From NCBI GenBank assembly GCA_902766655.1, contig CACXEL010000220.1:1-16847 (forward strand): DNA of 16,847 nucleotides, read 5' to 3'. The stretch comes from an uncultured Lachnospiraceae bacterium. Its GTDB lineage: Bacteria > Bacillota > Clostridia > Lachnospirales > Lachnospiraceae. Shown here piece by piece: positions 1 to 7,030 of this stretch. Position numbers and translations under genes: made by a program. The stretch's first letter is position 1. Each line of letters starts with the position of its first letter. The notes under the pieces were generated by a model. That model made no database searches. It was not told the DNA's origin and was given only the letters and a program-made list of their open reading frames with translations.

Positions 1-679
1 CGTAGCAGATGCTCTCCGCCCCCGCCTCCTCCGCCAGGGCCGAAAGCATGGCCGAGTTCACGTCCCGGATCTGCCCGTCCGCCGGCGTCTCCTCCACCGG
101 CACCAGCTCGTCCCCCGTGGAAATGATCCCCACGACAGGCTTCCTGCACACGGTGACGCGGCAGATGCCCATGGCCGCCAGCGCGCCGATATCCTGCACG
201 GACAGCTTCCGCCCGGCCGGCAGGACCTCCTTGCCCGGATACACGTCGTCGCCCCGGAAAATGAGCCCCGCCCCCGGCGCCGCGCTCTTCAGGATCCCGA
301 CCGTGCCGTCCCCGTAATCCTCGGTGTATTCCACCATGACCATAGCGTCGGCGCCGGGCGGGATGGCGCCGCCCGTGGGAACGGCCACGCATTCCCCGGG
401 ACCGACGGCAATCTCCGCGCTCTCCCCCATCAGCACCTCGCCCTTCCGGACGAGCAGGGCGGGCATGGCGTCGGAGCAGCCGAAGGTATCGGCGGAGCGC
501 ACCGCATAGCCGTCCACCGTGGACCGGTCAAAGCCCGGCACGTACTCAGAAGCCCGAACGGGGCCGAAGAGCACCCTTCCGAGCGCTCCGGAGAGCGGCA
601 GCTCCTCGGGCGCGGGTCCCGGCGGAAATGAATCCCGCAGCAGGCCTGCAACCTCTTCCGGTGTCTTGACTGTCAGCAT
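1..679 (-). CDS. moeA: MoeA, molybdopterin molybdenumtransferase (partial, C-terminus off the window)
   Basis: MoeA inserts molybdate or tungstate into adenylylated molybdopterin, the last step of making the metal-pterin cofactor. I translated this gene by hand: 226 codons run from the ATG at 679-677 to the window edge with no stop. Family motifs are visible: FDRSTVDGYAVRSAD near residues 50-64, PTGGAIPPGADAMVMVEY near 101-118, and the molybdopterin-binding-type GIISTGDELVPVEE near 186-199 followed by GQIRDVNS. Full-length MoeA is about 400 residues, so roughly the last 180 are missing. The start has GGACGGAG just upstream. It lies 152 nt downstream of lysR on the same strand and may share its transcript. 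Given the tungstate transporter and AOR nearby, it may serve tungsten rather than molybdenum (inference). Confidence 0.93.
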   Translation of the reverse strand, partial: MLTVKTPEEVAGLLRDSFPPGPAPEELPLSGALGRVLFGPVRASEYVPGFDRSTVDGYAVRSADTFGCSDAMPALLVRKGEVLMGESAEIAVGPGECVAVPTGGAIPPGADAMVMVEYTEDYGDGTVGILKSAAPGAGLIFRGDDVYPGKEVLPAGRKLSVQDIGALAAMGICRVTVCRKPVVGIISTGDELVPVEETPADGQIRDVNSAMLSALAEEAGAESICY

Positions 680-696
680 GATTGATCTCCGTCCTT

Positions 697-756
697 TCAT
701 GATATGCTTCCGGCATCAGCTCCCGGAACCCCTTCCGGCATCCTGACGTTCAGCAT
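697..756 (-). pseudogene. Remnant second copy of the moeA 5' end
   Basis: Just upstream of moeA on the same strand lies a second, diverged copy of its start. The 16 nt AGATCAATCATGCTGA, covering the upstream bases and start codon, are identical in both copies (start codons at 679 and 756, 77 nt apart). The reading frame gives MLNVRMPEGVPG before it loses similarity and stops with TGA at 699-697. The real gene begins MLTVKTPEEVAG. I read this as the leftover of a former second moeA or of a gene replacement. A 19-residue translated leader peptide is a less likely alternative. Confidence 0.6.
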
Positions 757-831
757 GATTGATCTTCGCTCATGGGAGCAAATGATCCGGCTCCGTCCGG
801 TGCCCCGGACCGATCCATTCATTCAAAAGAT

Positions 832-1776
832 TTATATGGTCCCGTCCGGATGCGCCGCAGGCGGCTCCGTCTGCCCGGTCGCGGCGGGCGCGGGGTTCAT
901 TTCCACCTTGAAAAAGGCCAGCATGTGGTCCCGGAAGGCCCTGGCCACCTCCGAGAGGTATTTTTCCCGGCGGAAGCAGACCATCATCTGCCGTTCAAAG
1001 CGCTGGTCACGGATGGGAACCAGGCGGATGGCGGAATCGCTCCGGTAAAGGGCGCTGCAGCTCAGGGGCACGAAGCCGGCGCAGAGCCCCCTCGCGATCA
1101 TCTGCCGGTGGAGCTCACGGGAGTCGGCAAAGCACTGGGTCCGGAAGGAGATGGCCAGCGCGCCGCAGATCTGGAAGGGGAACTCCACATATTTCCGCCC
1201 GTCCCGCAGGAAGACGATATCCAGGTTCTCCATGGCCTTGGGGCGGATGAAAGGCGACCTGGCGAGAGGATGTCCCGCCGGCACCGCAAGCGCATAGCGC
1301 TCCTCGTAGAGGGGGTATCCCCTGAACTTCTGATACTCCCAGCTGTCGGGGCAGATGAGCATGTCGTACTCGTTGATGTCCAGGTGCTCGATGTCTTCGA
1401 TGTCACCTGTCAGGACGAATTCCGTCTCCGGATGATCCTGCCGGAAGGCCGCCAGGCACTCCGTGAGCTGGTCACAGCAGCCGGCCATGCCGATCTTGAG
1501 CCTTGACTCCGAGCCGGTGGAGAGCATGTGGATATCGTCCATGGCATATCCCAGCTCCCGGAGGACCATATTGCTGAATTCCAGCATGCGGGCGCCCGCG
1601 GGATTCAGGATCAGCCTCCGCCCCTTCCGGTCAAAGAGCGGGGCACCCAGCTCCTCCTCCAGCGTCGCAAGATTCTTGGAGAGGGAAGACTGGGACAGAT
1701 GCAGAAGCTCCGCCGCCTGGGAAACATTTTCCAGCTGGGCGATGGTGGAAAAACACCTTAACTGCGATATCCTCAC
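832..1776 (-). CDS. LysR-type transcriptional regulator
   Basis: This is a 314-residue LysR-family regulator, a normal length for the family. Residues 1-65 form the winged helix-turn-helix (VRISQLRCFSTIAQLENVSQ, then AAELLHLSQSSLSKNLATLE and GAPLFDRKGRRLILNPAG). The rest is the periplasmic-binding-protein-like effector domain. I chose the GTG at 1776-1774 because GGAAGGAGG lies 9 nt upstream and the protein then begins exactly at the conserved LysR start. An upstream ATG at 1866 would add 30 residues unlike the family. It is divergent from the ferredoxin-AOR operon, the usual position of a LysR regulator relative to its target, so it probably controls that operon. The inducer cannot be read from sequence. 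Confidence 0.93.
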   Translation of the reverse strand: MRISQLRCFSTIAQLENVSQAAELLHLSQSSLSKNLATLEEELGAPLFDRKGRRLILNPAGARMLEFSNMVLRELGYAMDDIHMLSTGSESRLKIGMAGCCDQLTECLAAFRQDHPETEFVLTGDIEDIEHLDINEYDMLICPDSWEYQKFRGYPLYEERYALAVPAGHPLARSPFIRPKAMENLDIVFLRDGRKYVEFPFQICGALAISFRTQCFADSRELHRQMIARGLCAGFVPLSCSALYRSDSAIRLVPIRDQRFERQMMVCFRREKYLSEVARAFRDHMLAFFKVEMNPAPAATGQTEPPAAHPDGTI

Positions 1777-1868
1777 CTGCGTATGCCTCCTTCCCCGGCA
1801 GCGTCCGCCGCTCATCCTGCTCCAAATGACCCCCGGGCCCTGCCCGAACGGAGCGTCATTCTTCATTC

Positions 1869-1897
1869 AGTATACGTTCTCATATTCCAAAAAACAA
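1869..1897 (-). promoter_or_regulatory. Probable promoter of lysR (leftward)
   Basis: On the minus strand, TTGTTT (1897-1892) is separated by 17 nt from TATACT (1874-1869), about 90 nt upstream of the lysR GTG. The two boxes match the sigma-A consensus at 4/6 and 5/6 positions. It lies back to back with the ferredoxin-AOR promoter, within 80 bp. Confidence 0.6.
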
Positions 1898-1918
1898 TAA
1901 GAAGTTCTCCTCCCCGTA

Positions 1919-1947
1919 TTGTCGTCGCACATTTCATAAAATACAAT
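1919..1947 (+). promoter_or_regulatory. Probable promoter of the ferredoxin-AOR operon
   Basis: TTGTCG (1919-1924), 17 nt, then TACAAT (1942-1947) is a good sigma-A-type promoter in an AT-rich island within otherwise GC-rich DNA. Transcription would start near 1954, giving a leader of about 60 nt. The hexamer ACAATA or its complement occurs at 1894-1899, 1917-1922 and 1943-1948, touching both promoter elements, so these could be operator half-sites for the divergent LysR protein (inference). Confidence 0.62.
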
Positions 1948-2017
1948 AATATTAGCAAAACCGGCACCTGCGCGTGCTTTTTTCAGCAATTATACAAAGG
2001 AGGTGGATCAGGGCTTT

Positions 2018-2509
2018 ATGCCCGGAAGCATTATGAAACAGTTACTGATCAAACCTGAGAAATGTATTGGCTGCCGCACCTGCGAGCTGGCCTGCGCCTT
2101 CGGCCACTACGGCCAGTTCAATCCCAAGCTGGCCAACGTCAAAGTGTTCGAGTATGAGCAGGAAGCCGCGGCCGTCCCCGTGATGTGCCTGCAGTGCGAG
2201 GAGCCGTCCTGCCTCAAGGTATGTCCGGTCCGCGCCATCAGCCGCGACGCCAACGGCGCCGTCACGATCAACTACAAGAAATGCATCGGCTGCAAGATGT
2301 GCCTGAACGCATGTCCGCTGGGCAACATTTCCTATCATCCCCTGGCAGCCCGCGTTTTCAAGTGCGATTTCTGCGACGGCGATCCCAAGTGCGCCCGCAA
2401 CTGCCCGACCGGCGCGATTACCTACGTGGAAGCCGACACCACCGATGAGCGCCGCAAGCTCGCCGGCGACCGGCTCAGAGACCTGATCGGAGAGGGGGGG
2501 ACGAAATGA
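2018..2509 (+). CDS. Four-cluster [4Fe-4S] ferredoxin subunit of the AOR complex
   Basis: The product is 163 residues with sixteen cysteines in four ferredoxin-type groups: CIGCRTCELAC, CLQCEEPSCLKVCP, CIGCKMCLNACP and CDFCDGDPKCARNCP. This DmsB/polyferredoxin-like pattern should hold four [4Fe-4S] clusters. Such a subunit is commonly encoded directly before AOR/WOR catalytic subunits and passes electrons from the tungsten site to the partner subunits or to free ferredoxin. Its stop overlaps the AOR start by 4 nt (ATGA), suggesting coupled translation. The start is uncertain. A perfect AAAGGAGGTG at 1996-2005 sits 12-14 nt before ATG 2018. ATG 2033 gives MKQLLIKPEKC, the more usual family start, but is 29 nt from that site. 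A GTG at 2003 lies inside the ribosome site and is unlikely. Confidence 0.9.
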   Translation: MPGSIMKQLLIKPEKCIGCRTCELACAFGHYGQFNPKLANVKVFEYEQEAAAVPVMCLQCEEPSCLKVCPVRAISRDANGAVTINYKKCIGCKMCLNACPLGNISYHPLAARVFKCDFCDGDPKCARNCPTGAITYVEADTTDERRKLAGDRLRDLIGEGGTK

Positions 2510-4308
2510 AAAACGGATATGTAGGAAAAATCATTCGTGTCAACCTGAAGGCAGGCACCATCCGCACCGAGCCGCTCAACGAAGTCAGCGCCTCCCAGTA
2601 TGTGGGCGCCCGCGGACTCGGCACCAAGTACTTCTGCGATGAATGCGATCCCAAGTGCGACGCCCTGGGCCCCGGCAACAACCTGATCCTCATGACAGGC
2701 CCGCTGACCGGCACCTTCGCGCCCTCCTCCGGACGCTACAACGCGGTGGCCAAGTCACCGCTCACCGGCACCATCGGCGCCGCCAACTCCGGCGGCCACT
2801 TCGGTCCCGAGCTCAAGTATGCCGGCTATGACGGCATCATTTTCGAGGACATCTCCGACAAGCCCGTCTATCTCTACATCAATGACGACGTGATCGAGCT
2901 GCGCGACGCCTCCCACCTCTGGGGCAAGGACGTCTTCGAGACCACCGACATGCTCTATGAAGAGTGCGGCTCCAACTTCCGCGTCGCCACGATCTCCGCT
3001 GCCGGTGAGAACGGCGTTCTCTTCGCCGGCATCATGAACGACAAGCACCGCGCGGCAGGCCGCGGCGGCATGGGCGCTGTCATGGGCAGCAAGAAGCTCA
3101 AGGCCGTCGTCGTCAAGGGAACCGGCTCCGTGTTCGTGGCACGTCCGGACGGCTTCTACAAGGAAGCCCTGGCCGCCCGCGACACCCTCCGGGCCCATCC
3201 GGTCACCGGCGCGGGCCTTTCCGCCTACGGCACCATGATCCTCGTCAACATCGTCAACGGCGTGGGCGGCCTTCCCGTCAACAACGGCTCCGAAGGCTCC
3301 CTCTTCCCGCAGGCGGACGAGATCTCCGGCGAGGCCCTGACCGCCCGCCACCTGATCCGCAACAAGGGCTGCTTCGGCTGCCCCATCGGCTGCGGACGAC
3401 TCACCGAGATCAAGGCAGGCGCCTTCAAGTCCAAGGGCGAAGGCCCCGAGTACGAGGCCGGCTGGTCCTTCGGCGCCGACTGCGGCATCGATGACCTGGG
3501 CGCTGTCTGCAACGCCAACTTCCTCTGCAACCAGTACGGCATCGACCCCATCACCATGGGCACCACCATCGCCTGCGCGATGGAGCTCTACAAGATCGGC
3601 GCCATCACGGAAGCCGACGTCGGGTTCCCGCTCCGCTTCGGCGACGCCGCCGCCATGGTCAGGGCCACCGAGATGACCTGCAAGGGCGAAGGCTTCGGCA
3701 AGATCATGGGCCTGGGCTCCTACCGCATGGCCGAAAAGTACGGCCATCCGGAGCTCTCCATGTCCGTCAAGAAGCAGGAAATGCCCGCCTACGACGGCCG
3801 CGCCATCCAGGGCATCGGCCTGGAGTACGCCACCTCCAACCGCGGCGGCTGCCACGTCCGCGGATACATGATCTCCCCCGAGGTCCTCGGTATCCCGCAG
3901 GCCATGGATCCGCTGACCACCAAGGGCAAGCCCGGCATGCTCAAGGTCTTCCAGGACCTGACCGCCCTCTGCGACGCCACCGGCATCTGCCTCTTCACCA
4001 CCTTCGGCATCGGCCTTGCCGAGATCGCGGGCATGTACCGTGAAGCCGTGGGCAGCGACGAGAGCGATGCGGATATCCTCCTCAAGGGCGAGAGGATCTG
4101 GAACCTGGAGAAGCAGTTCAACATCGCCGCCGGCGTCGAGAAGGACACCCTTCCGCCGCGCCTCCTCCGCGAGGCCCTTCCGGCCGGTCCTGCCGCCGGC
4201 AAGGTCAACGACCTCTACACCATGCTCAAGGAATACTATGCAGCCCGCGGCTGGGACAGCGAAGGTATTCCCACCGATGCCAAGCTTGAGGAGCTGGGCA
4301 TGAAATAA
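2506..4308 (+). CDS. aor: Tungsten-dependent aldehyde:ferredoxin oxidoreductase (AOR/WOR family) catalytic subunit
   Basis: This 600-residue protein is full length for the AOR family, whose members oxidise aldehydes to carboxylic acids at a tungsten bis-pterin centre. The N-terminal pterin-binding domain shows GARGLGTKYF (34-43), TGPLTGTFAPSSGRY (64-78) and HRAAGRGGMGAVMGSKKLKA (181-200). The single [4Fe-4S] cluster is bound by CFGCPIGC (C289, C292, C296) and a distal cysteine in DATGICLF (C495). E315 or E317 in GPEYEAG and H450 in NRGGCHVRGY lie where the Pyrococcus AOR has its active-site Glu and His. Arg, Gly and Ile codons are almost all CGC, GGC and ATC, as in highly expressed genes. The substrate cannot be read from sequence. 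With NuoEF/G-like subunits in the same operon, it is probably the catalytic subunit of an electron-bifurcating enzyme reducing NAD+ and ferredoxin together (inference). Confidence 0.95.
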   Translation: MKNGYVGKIIRVNLKAGTIRTEPLNEVSASQYVGARGLGTKYFCDECDPKCDALGPGNNLILMTGPLTGTFAPSSGRYNAVAKSPLTGTIGAANSGGHFGPELKYAGYDGIIFEDISDKPVYLYINDDVIELRDASHLWGKDVFETTDMLYEECGSNFRVATISAAGENGVLFAGIMNDKHRAAGRGGMGAVMGSKKLKAVVVKGTGSVFVARPDGFYKEALAARDTLRAHPVTGAGLSAYGTMILVNIVNGVGGLPVNNGSEGSLFPQADEISGEALTARHLIRNKGCFGCPIGCGRLTEIKAGAFKSKGEGPEYEAGWSFGADCGIDDLGAVCNANFLCNQYGIDPITMGTTIACAMELYKIGAITEADVGFPLRFGDAAAMVRATEMTCKGEGFGKIMGLGSYRMAEKYGHPELSMSVKKQEMPAYDGRAIQGIGLEYATSNRGGCHVRGYMISPEVLGIPQAMDPLTTKGKPGMLKVFQDLTALCDATGICLFTTFGIGLAEIAGMYREAVGSDESDADILLKGERIWNLEKQFNIAAGVEKDTLPPRLLREALPAGPAAGKVNDLYTMLKEYYAARGWDSEGIPTDAKLEELGMK

Positions 4309-4360
4309 GCCGGCGGCCCCAAAGGCTCCGGCATCCGTCAAAGATCCAGATGACCGAATC

Positions 4361-4388
4361 GGATAGGGGAGTTTCAGCTCCCCTATTC
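4361..4388 (+). promoter_or_regulatory. Hairpin between aor and moaD, possible attenuator or RNA stabiliser
   Basis: The 136-nt gap between aor and moaD holds an 11-bp stem (GGATAGGGGAG at 4361-4371 against 4378-4388, one G-U pair) with a 6-nt loop. No clean T-run follows (TTCGTTCTG), so it is a poor terminator. It could limit read-through into the downstream genes or protect the 3' end of the ferredoxin-aor message, which would fit the high-expression codon use of aor. Confidence 0.5.
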
Positions 4389-4444
4389 GTTCTGCGCTCT
4401 GTGCGCATCCGGTCGTCTTCGTTTTCAAGAAGGGAGCATCCGCT

Positions 4445-4726
4445 ATGAAGATCTCCTTTTATGCCTACTATCGCGATGCGGACTACGCCGGCTGCCGGGA
4501 GACCGAGTTCCCGGCCCCGAAGGACCTGCGGGGCCTCGGGGAGGAACTGGGTGCCCGCTACGGCAGCAAATTCCGCGCGGAATACTTCTCCCCGGACGAA
4601 AGCGCCCTCGGGGGACAGATCATAGTACTCGTGAACGGGCGCCGCGCAGAGTTCCTGAGCGGCCTGGACACGCCCCTCAAAGACTCCGACCGCGTGCTGA
4701 TCTTCCCGATCGTGGCAGGCGGCTGA
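4445..4726 (+). CDS. moaD: MoaD-like sulfur carrier protein
   Basis: This 93-residue beta-grasp protein ends in VAGG. The terminal Gly-Gly is adenylylated by MoeB and turned into a thiocarboxylate, which donates the dithiolene sulfurs of molybdopterin. IIVLVNGRRAEFL (59-71) and LKDSDRVLIFPIVAGG (78-93) are typical MoaD/ThiS strands. AAGAAGGGAG lies about 8 nt before the ATG. It sits inside the redox operon, between the catalytic subunit and the NuoE-like gene, away from the other cofactor genes, and no moaE is nearby. AOR-linked MoaD proteins are known. A role dedicated to tungstopterin is plausible but inferred. Confidence 0.85.
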   Translation: MKISFYAYYRDADYAGCRETEFPAPKDLRGLGEELGARYGSKFRAEYFSPDESALGGQIIVLVNGRRAEFLSGLDTPLKDSDRVLIFPIVAGG

Positions 4727-4766
4727 CACTGCATTTGTCATACCCTTGAAAGGCGGTGATACCTTT

Positions 4767-5243
4767 ATGCCGGTCTCAAGAGACGAAATCTCCGGGATCC
4801 TGGGCCAGTATCCCAGGGAACAGCGCTACAGCCTCGCCATCATGCAGGACATGCAGCGCAGGTACAACTACATTCCGCGGGAGGGAATGGAGGCCCTGTC
4901 CGAATACCTCGGCTGTCCCCTCTCCTCCCTCTATTCCATGGCGACCTTCTACAAGGCCCTGAGCCTTAAGCCCAAGGGGCGCCACATCATCAAGCTCTGC
5001 GACGGCACGGCCTGCCATATCCGCGGCGCCTCACCCCTCAGGGACGGCATCCGGCGCCTCCTGGGCATCGACGCGGACGAGACCACCGGTGACGGCCTCT
5101 TCTCCCTGGAGCTGGTCAACTGCCTGGGCTCCTGCGCCCTGGCGCCGGTCATGGTCGTGGACGAGACTTATTACGGCAAGATGACCCTGGAAAAGCTTCC
5201 CGGCATCCTGGAGGAATATCGGAAGGAGGCGAGCGGTAAATGA
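4767..5243 (+). CDS. NuoE/HydC-like [2Fe-2S] thioredoxin-fold subunit
   Basis: This 158-residue protein belongs to the 24-kDa (NuoE) family, which pairs with NuoF-type NADH-binding subunits. The N-terminal helical part (YSLAIMQDMQRRYNYIPREG) is followed by the thioredoxin-like domain. Four [2Fe-2S] ligands are present as CDGTAC (C78, C83) and CLGSC (C119, C123). I chose ATG 4767, with AAAGGCGGTG ending 8 nt upstream. An in-frame TTG at 4746 overlaps that ribosome site. The stop overlaps the next start by 4 nt (ATGA). In bifurcating hydrogenases, formate dehydrogenases and tungsten oxidoreductases this subunit is part of the NAD(H)-reactive flavin module. Confidence 0.93.
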   Translation: MPVSRDEISGILGQYPREQRYSLAIMQDMQRRYNYIPREGMEALSEYLGCPLSSLYSMATFYKALSLKPKGRHIIKLCDGTACHIRGASPLRDGIRRLLGIDADETTGDGLFSLELVNCLGSCALAPVMVVDETYYGKMTLEKLPGILEEYRKEASGK

Positions 5244-7030
5244 AGACCATACGAGTCTGCTGCGGCACCGGCTGCCTGGCCAACGGGAGCCGCAAGGTGG
5301 CCGAGGAATTTGAGCGCCTCATAACCGGCGGGGACGTGCAGGTGGAGTGCCACATAAAGCGCACCGGCTGCAACGGCTTCTGTGAGAACGGACCCCTGGT
5401 GACCATCCTTCCCGACAACATTTCCTACTATCACGTCAAGCCCGCGGACGTGCCCGAGATCCTGGACAAGACCATTGGGCGCGGCGAGACCGTGGATCGT
5501 CTGCTCTACAAGAACGACAAGGGTGAACGTGTCAGGAGCCAGCAGGACAACCCCTTCTACGCCCCCCAGATGAAGATCGCCCTCCGCAACATCGGCAAGA
5601 TCGACCCGCTTGACGTGGACGACTACATCGCGACAGGCGGCTACGAAGCGCTGAAAAAAGCCCTCACCATGAAGCCGGAGGAGATCCTGGACGAAATGGA
5701 TCGCTCGGGCCTCCGCGGGCGCGGCGGCGCGGGCTTCCCCACCGGCCGCAAATGGCGGACGGCCGCCGGCTACGACGTCTTCCCCAAGTACGTGGCCTGC
5801 AACGGCGACGAGGGCGACCCCGGCGCCTTCATGGACAGGTCCATCCTGGAGGGCGATCCCCACTCCGTGATCGAGGGCATGGCCATCTGCGCCCTTGCCA
5901 TCGGCGCGGAGGAAGGCTTCCTCTACATCCGTGACGAGTACGCCCTGGCGGTCAAGAACGTCCGGGCAGCCATCCGCGCGGCCGAGGAGCGGGGCTTCAT
6001 CGGCGAATCCATCATGGGCAGCGGCAAAAAGCTCCGCCTCTCCGTGGTGCGGGGCGGCGGCGCCTTCGTCTGCGGCGAGTCCACCGCCCTCATGCAGTCC
6101 ATCGAGGGCAAGGTCGGCGAGCCCAGGGCCAAGTACATCCGCTCCGTCCAGCGCGGTCTCTGGGACCACCCGACGGTCCTCAACAACGTGGAGACCCTGG
6201 CCAACGTTCCCTACATCATCGGCCGCGGCGCGGCCGGCTATGCCTCCGTCGGGACGGAAGGCAGCAAAGGCACCAAGGTCTTCGCCCTGGTCGGCAAAGT
6301 CAAGCGCACGGGCCTCGTGGAGGTCCCCATGGGCGCCACCCTCCGGCATCTCATCTACGACGTGGGCGGCGGCGTGCAGAACAACCGCCCCTTCAAGTCC
6401 GTGCAGACCGGCGGTCCCTCCGGCGGCTGCATCCCCGAGAGCATGCTGGACCTGCCTGTGGATTTCGACACCCTCAAGCAGTACGGCGCCATGATGGGTT
6501 CCGGCGGCATGATCGTCATGGACGACCGGAGCTGCATGGTGGAGGTCGCCAGATACTATGTCAACTTCCTCTGCGGCGAGAGCTGCGGAAAATGCACCCC
6601 CTGCCGGGAGGGCTTAAAGCAGATGCTCGCCATCCTGGAGGACATCTGCCACGGCAAGGGAAAGCTGGAGGACCTGGACCTTCTGGAGACTCTCGGCGAG
6701 ACCATGAAGGACAGCTCTCTCTGCGCCCTGGGCCAGTCCGCACCCAACCCGGTGCTGACCACCCTCAAGTACTTCCGCAGTGAGTATGAGGCCCACATCC
6801 TGGAGCACCGCTGCCCCGCCGGCGTCTGCAAGGACCTGACCAGCTTCGCGGTGGACCCGGACAAGTGCAAGGGCTGCTCCGCCTGCGTGAGGGCATGCCC
6901 CACCGGCGCCGCCTCCGGCGAGATCCGCAAGCCTCACTCCATCGACCCGGACAAGTGCATCAGCTGCGGAAGCTGCCGTGAGGCCTGCCGCTTCAACGCG
7001 ATTCTTACGAAGGGGAGGGACGAGAAATGA
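5240..7030 (+). CDS. NuoF/HydB-like NAD(H)- and FMN-binding subunit, probable bifurcating flavin site
   Basis: The 596 residues hold three modules. Residues 1-85 are a thioredoxin-like [2Fe-2S] domain (CCGTGC at 7-12, C44, C48). Residues 110-510 are the NuoF core: the FMN/NADH loop GLRGRGGAGFPTGRKW (157-172), CNGDEGDPGAFMDR (187-200), GGGAFVCGESTALM (272-285), and the [4Fe-4S] motif SCGKCTPCREG (C449, C452, C455) with C495. Residues 538-596 carry two ferredoxin motifs (C543/546/549/553 and C573/576/579/583), preceded by CPAGVC. This architecture is that of HydB-type subunits of electron-bifurcating enzymes, longer than a respiratory NuoF (about 430-450). It overlaps both neighbours by ATGA, so the E, F and G subunits are probably translated in step. 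In this complex it should accept electrons from the AOR side and split them between NAD+ and ferredoxin (inference). Confidence 0.94.
   Translation: MKTIRVCCGTGCLANGSRKVAEEFERLITGGDVQVECHIKRTGCNGFCENGPLVTILPDNISYYHVKPADVPEILDKTIGRGETVDRLLYKNDKGERVRSQQDNPFYAPQMKIALRNIGKIDPLDVDDYIATGGYEALKKALTMKPEEILDEMDRSGLRGRGGAGFPTGRKWRTAAGYDVFPKYVACNGDEGDPGAFMDRSILEGDPHSVIEGMAICALAIGAEEGFLYIRDEYALAVKNVRAAIRAAEERGFIGESIMGSGKKLRLSVVRGGGAFVCGESTALMQSIEGKVGEPRAKYIRSVQRGLWDHPTVLNNVETLANVPYIIGRGAAGYASVGTEGSKGTKVFALVGKVKRTGLVEVPMGATLRHLIYDVGGGVQNNRPFKSVQTGGPSGGCIPESMLDLPVDFDTLKQYGAMMGSGGMIVMDDRSCMVEVARYYVNFLCGESCGKCTPCREGLKQMLAILEDICHGKGKLEDLDLLETLGETMKDSSLCALGQSAPNPVLTTLKYFRSEYEAHILEHRCPAGVCKDLTSFAVDPDKCKGCSACVRACPTGAASGEIRKPHSIDPDKCISCGSCREACRFNAILTKGRDEK

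Noticed and set aside
1964..1983. Possible terminator in the AOR operon leader (GCAC/GTGC followed by six T)
   Set aside because: The stem is only 4 bp with a 6-nt loop, too weak to call, though the T-run is real.
2003..2509. GTG at 2003 as start of the ferredoxin gene
   Set aside because: It lies inside the AAAGGAGGTG ribosome site and adds residues unlike the family.
2755..4428. Long open frame on the minus strand (557 codons) opposite aor
   Set aside because: It is the GC-bias shadow of aor: low-complexity Ala/Gly/Asp/Val protein, no family motif, no ribosome site. aor on the other strand is unmistakable.
5171..6349. 392-codon minus-strand frame opposite the NuoF-like gene
   Set aside because: Same kind of shadow, with His/Asp/Gly/Ala-rich composition and no recognisable domain.
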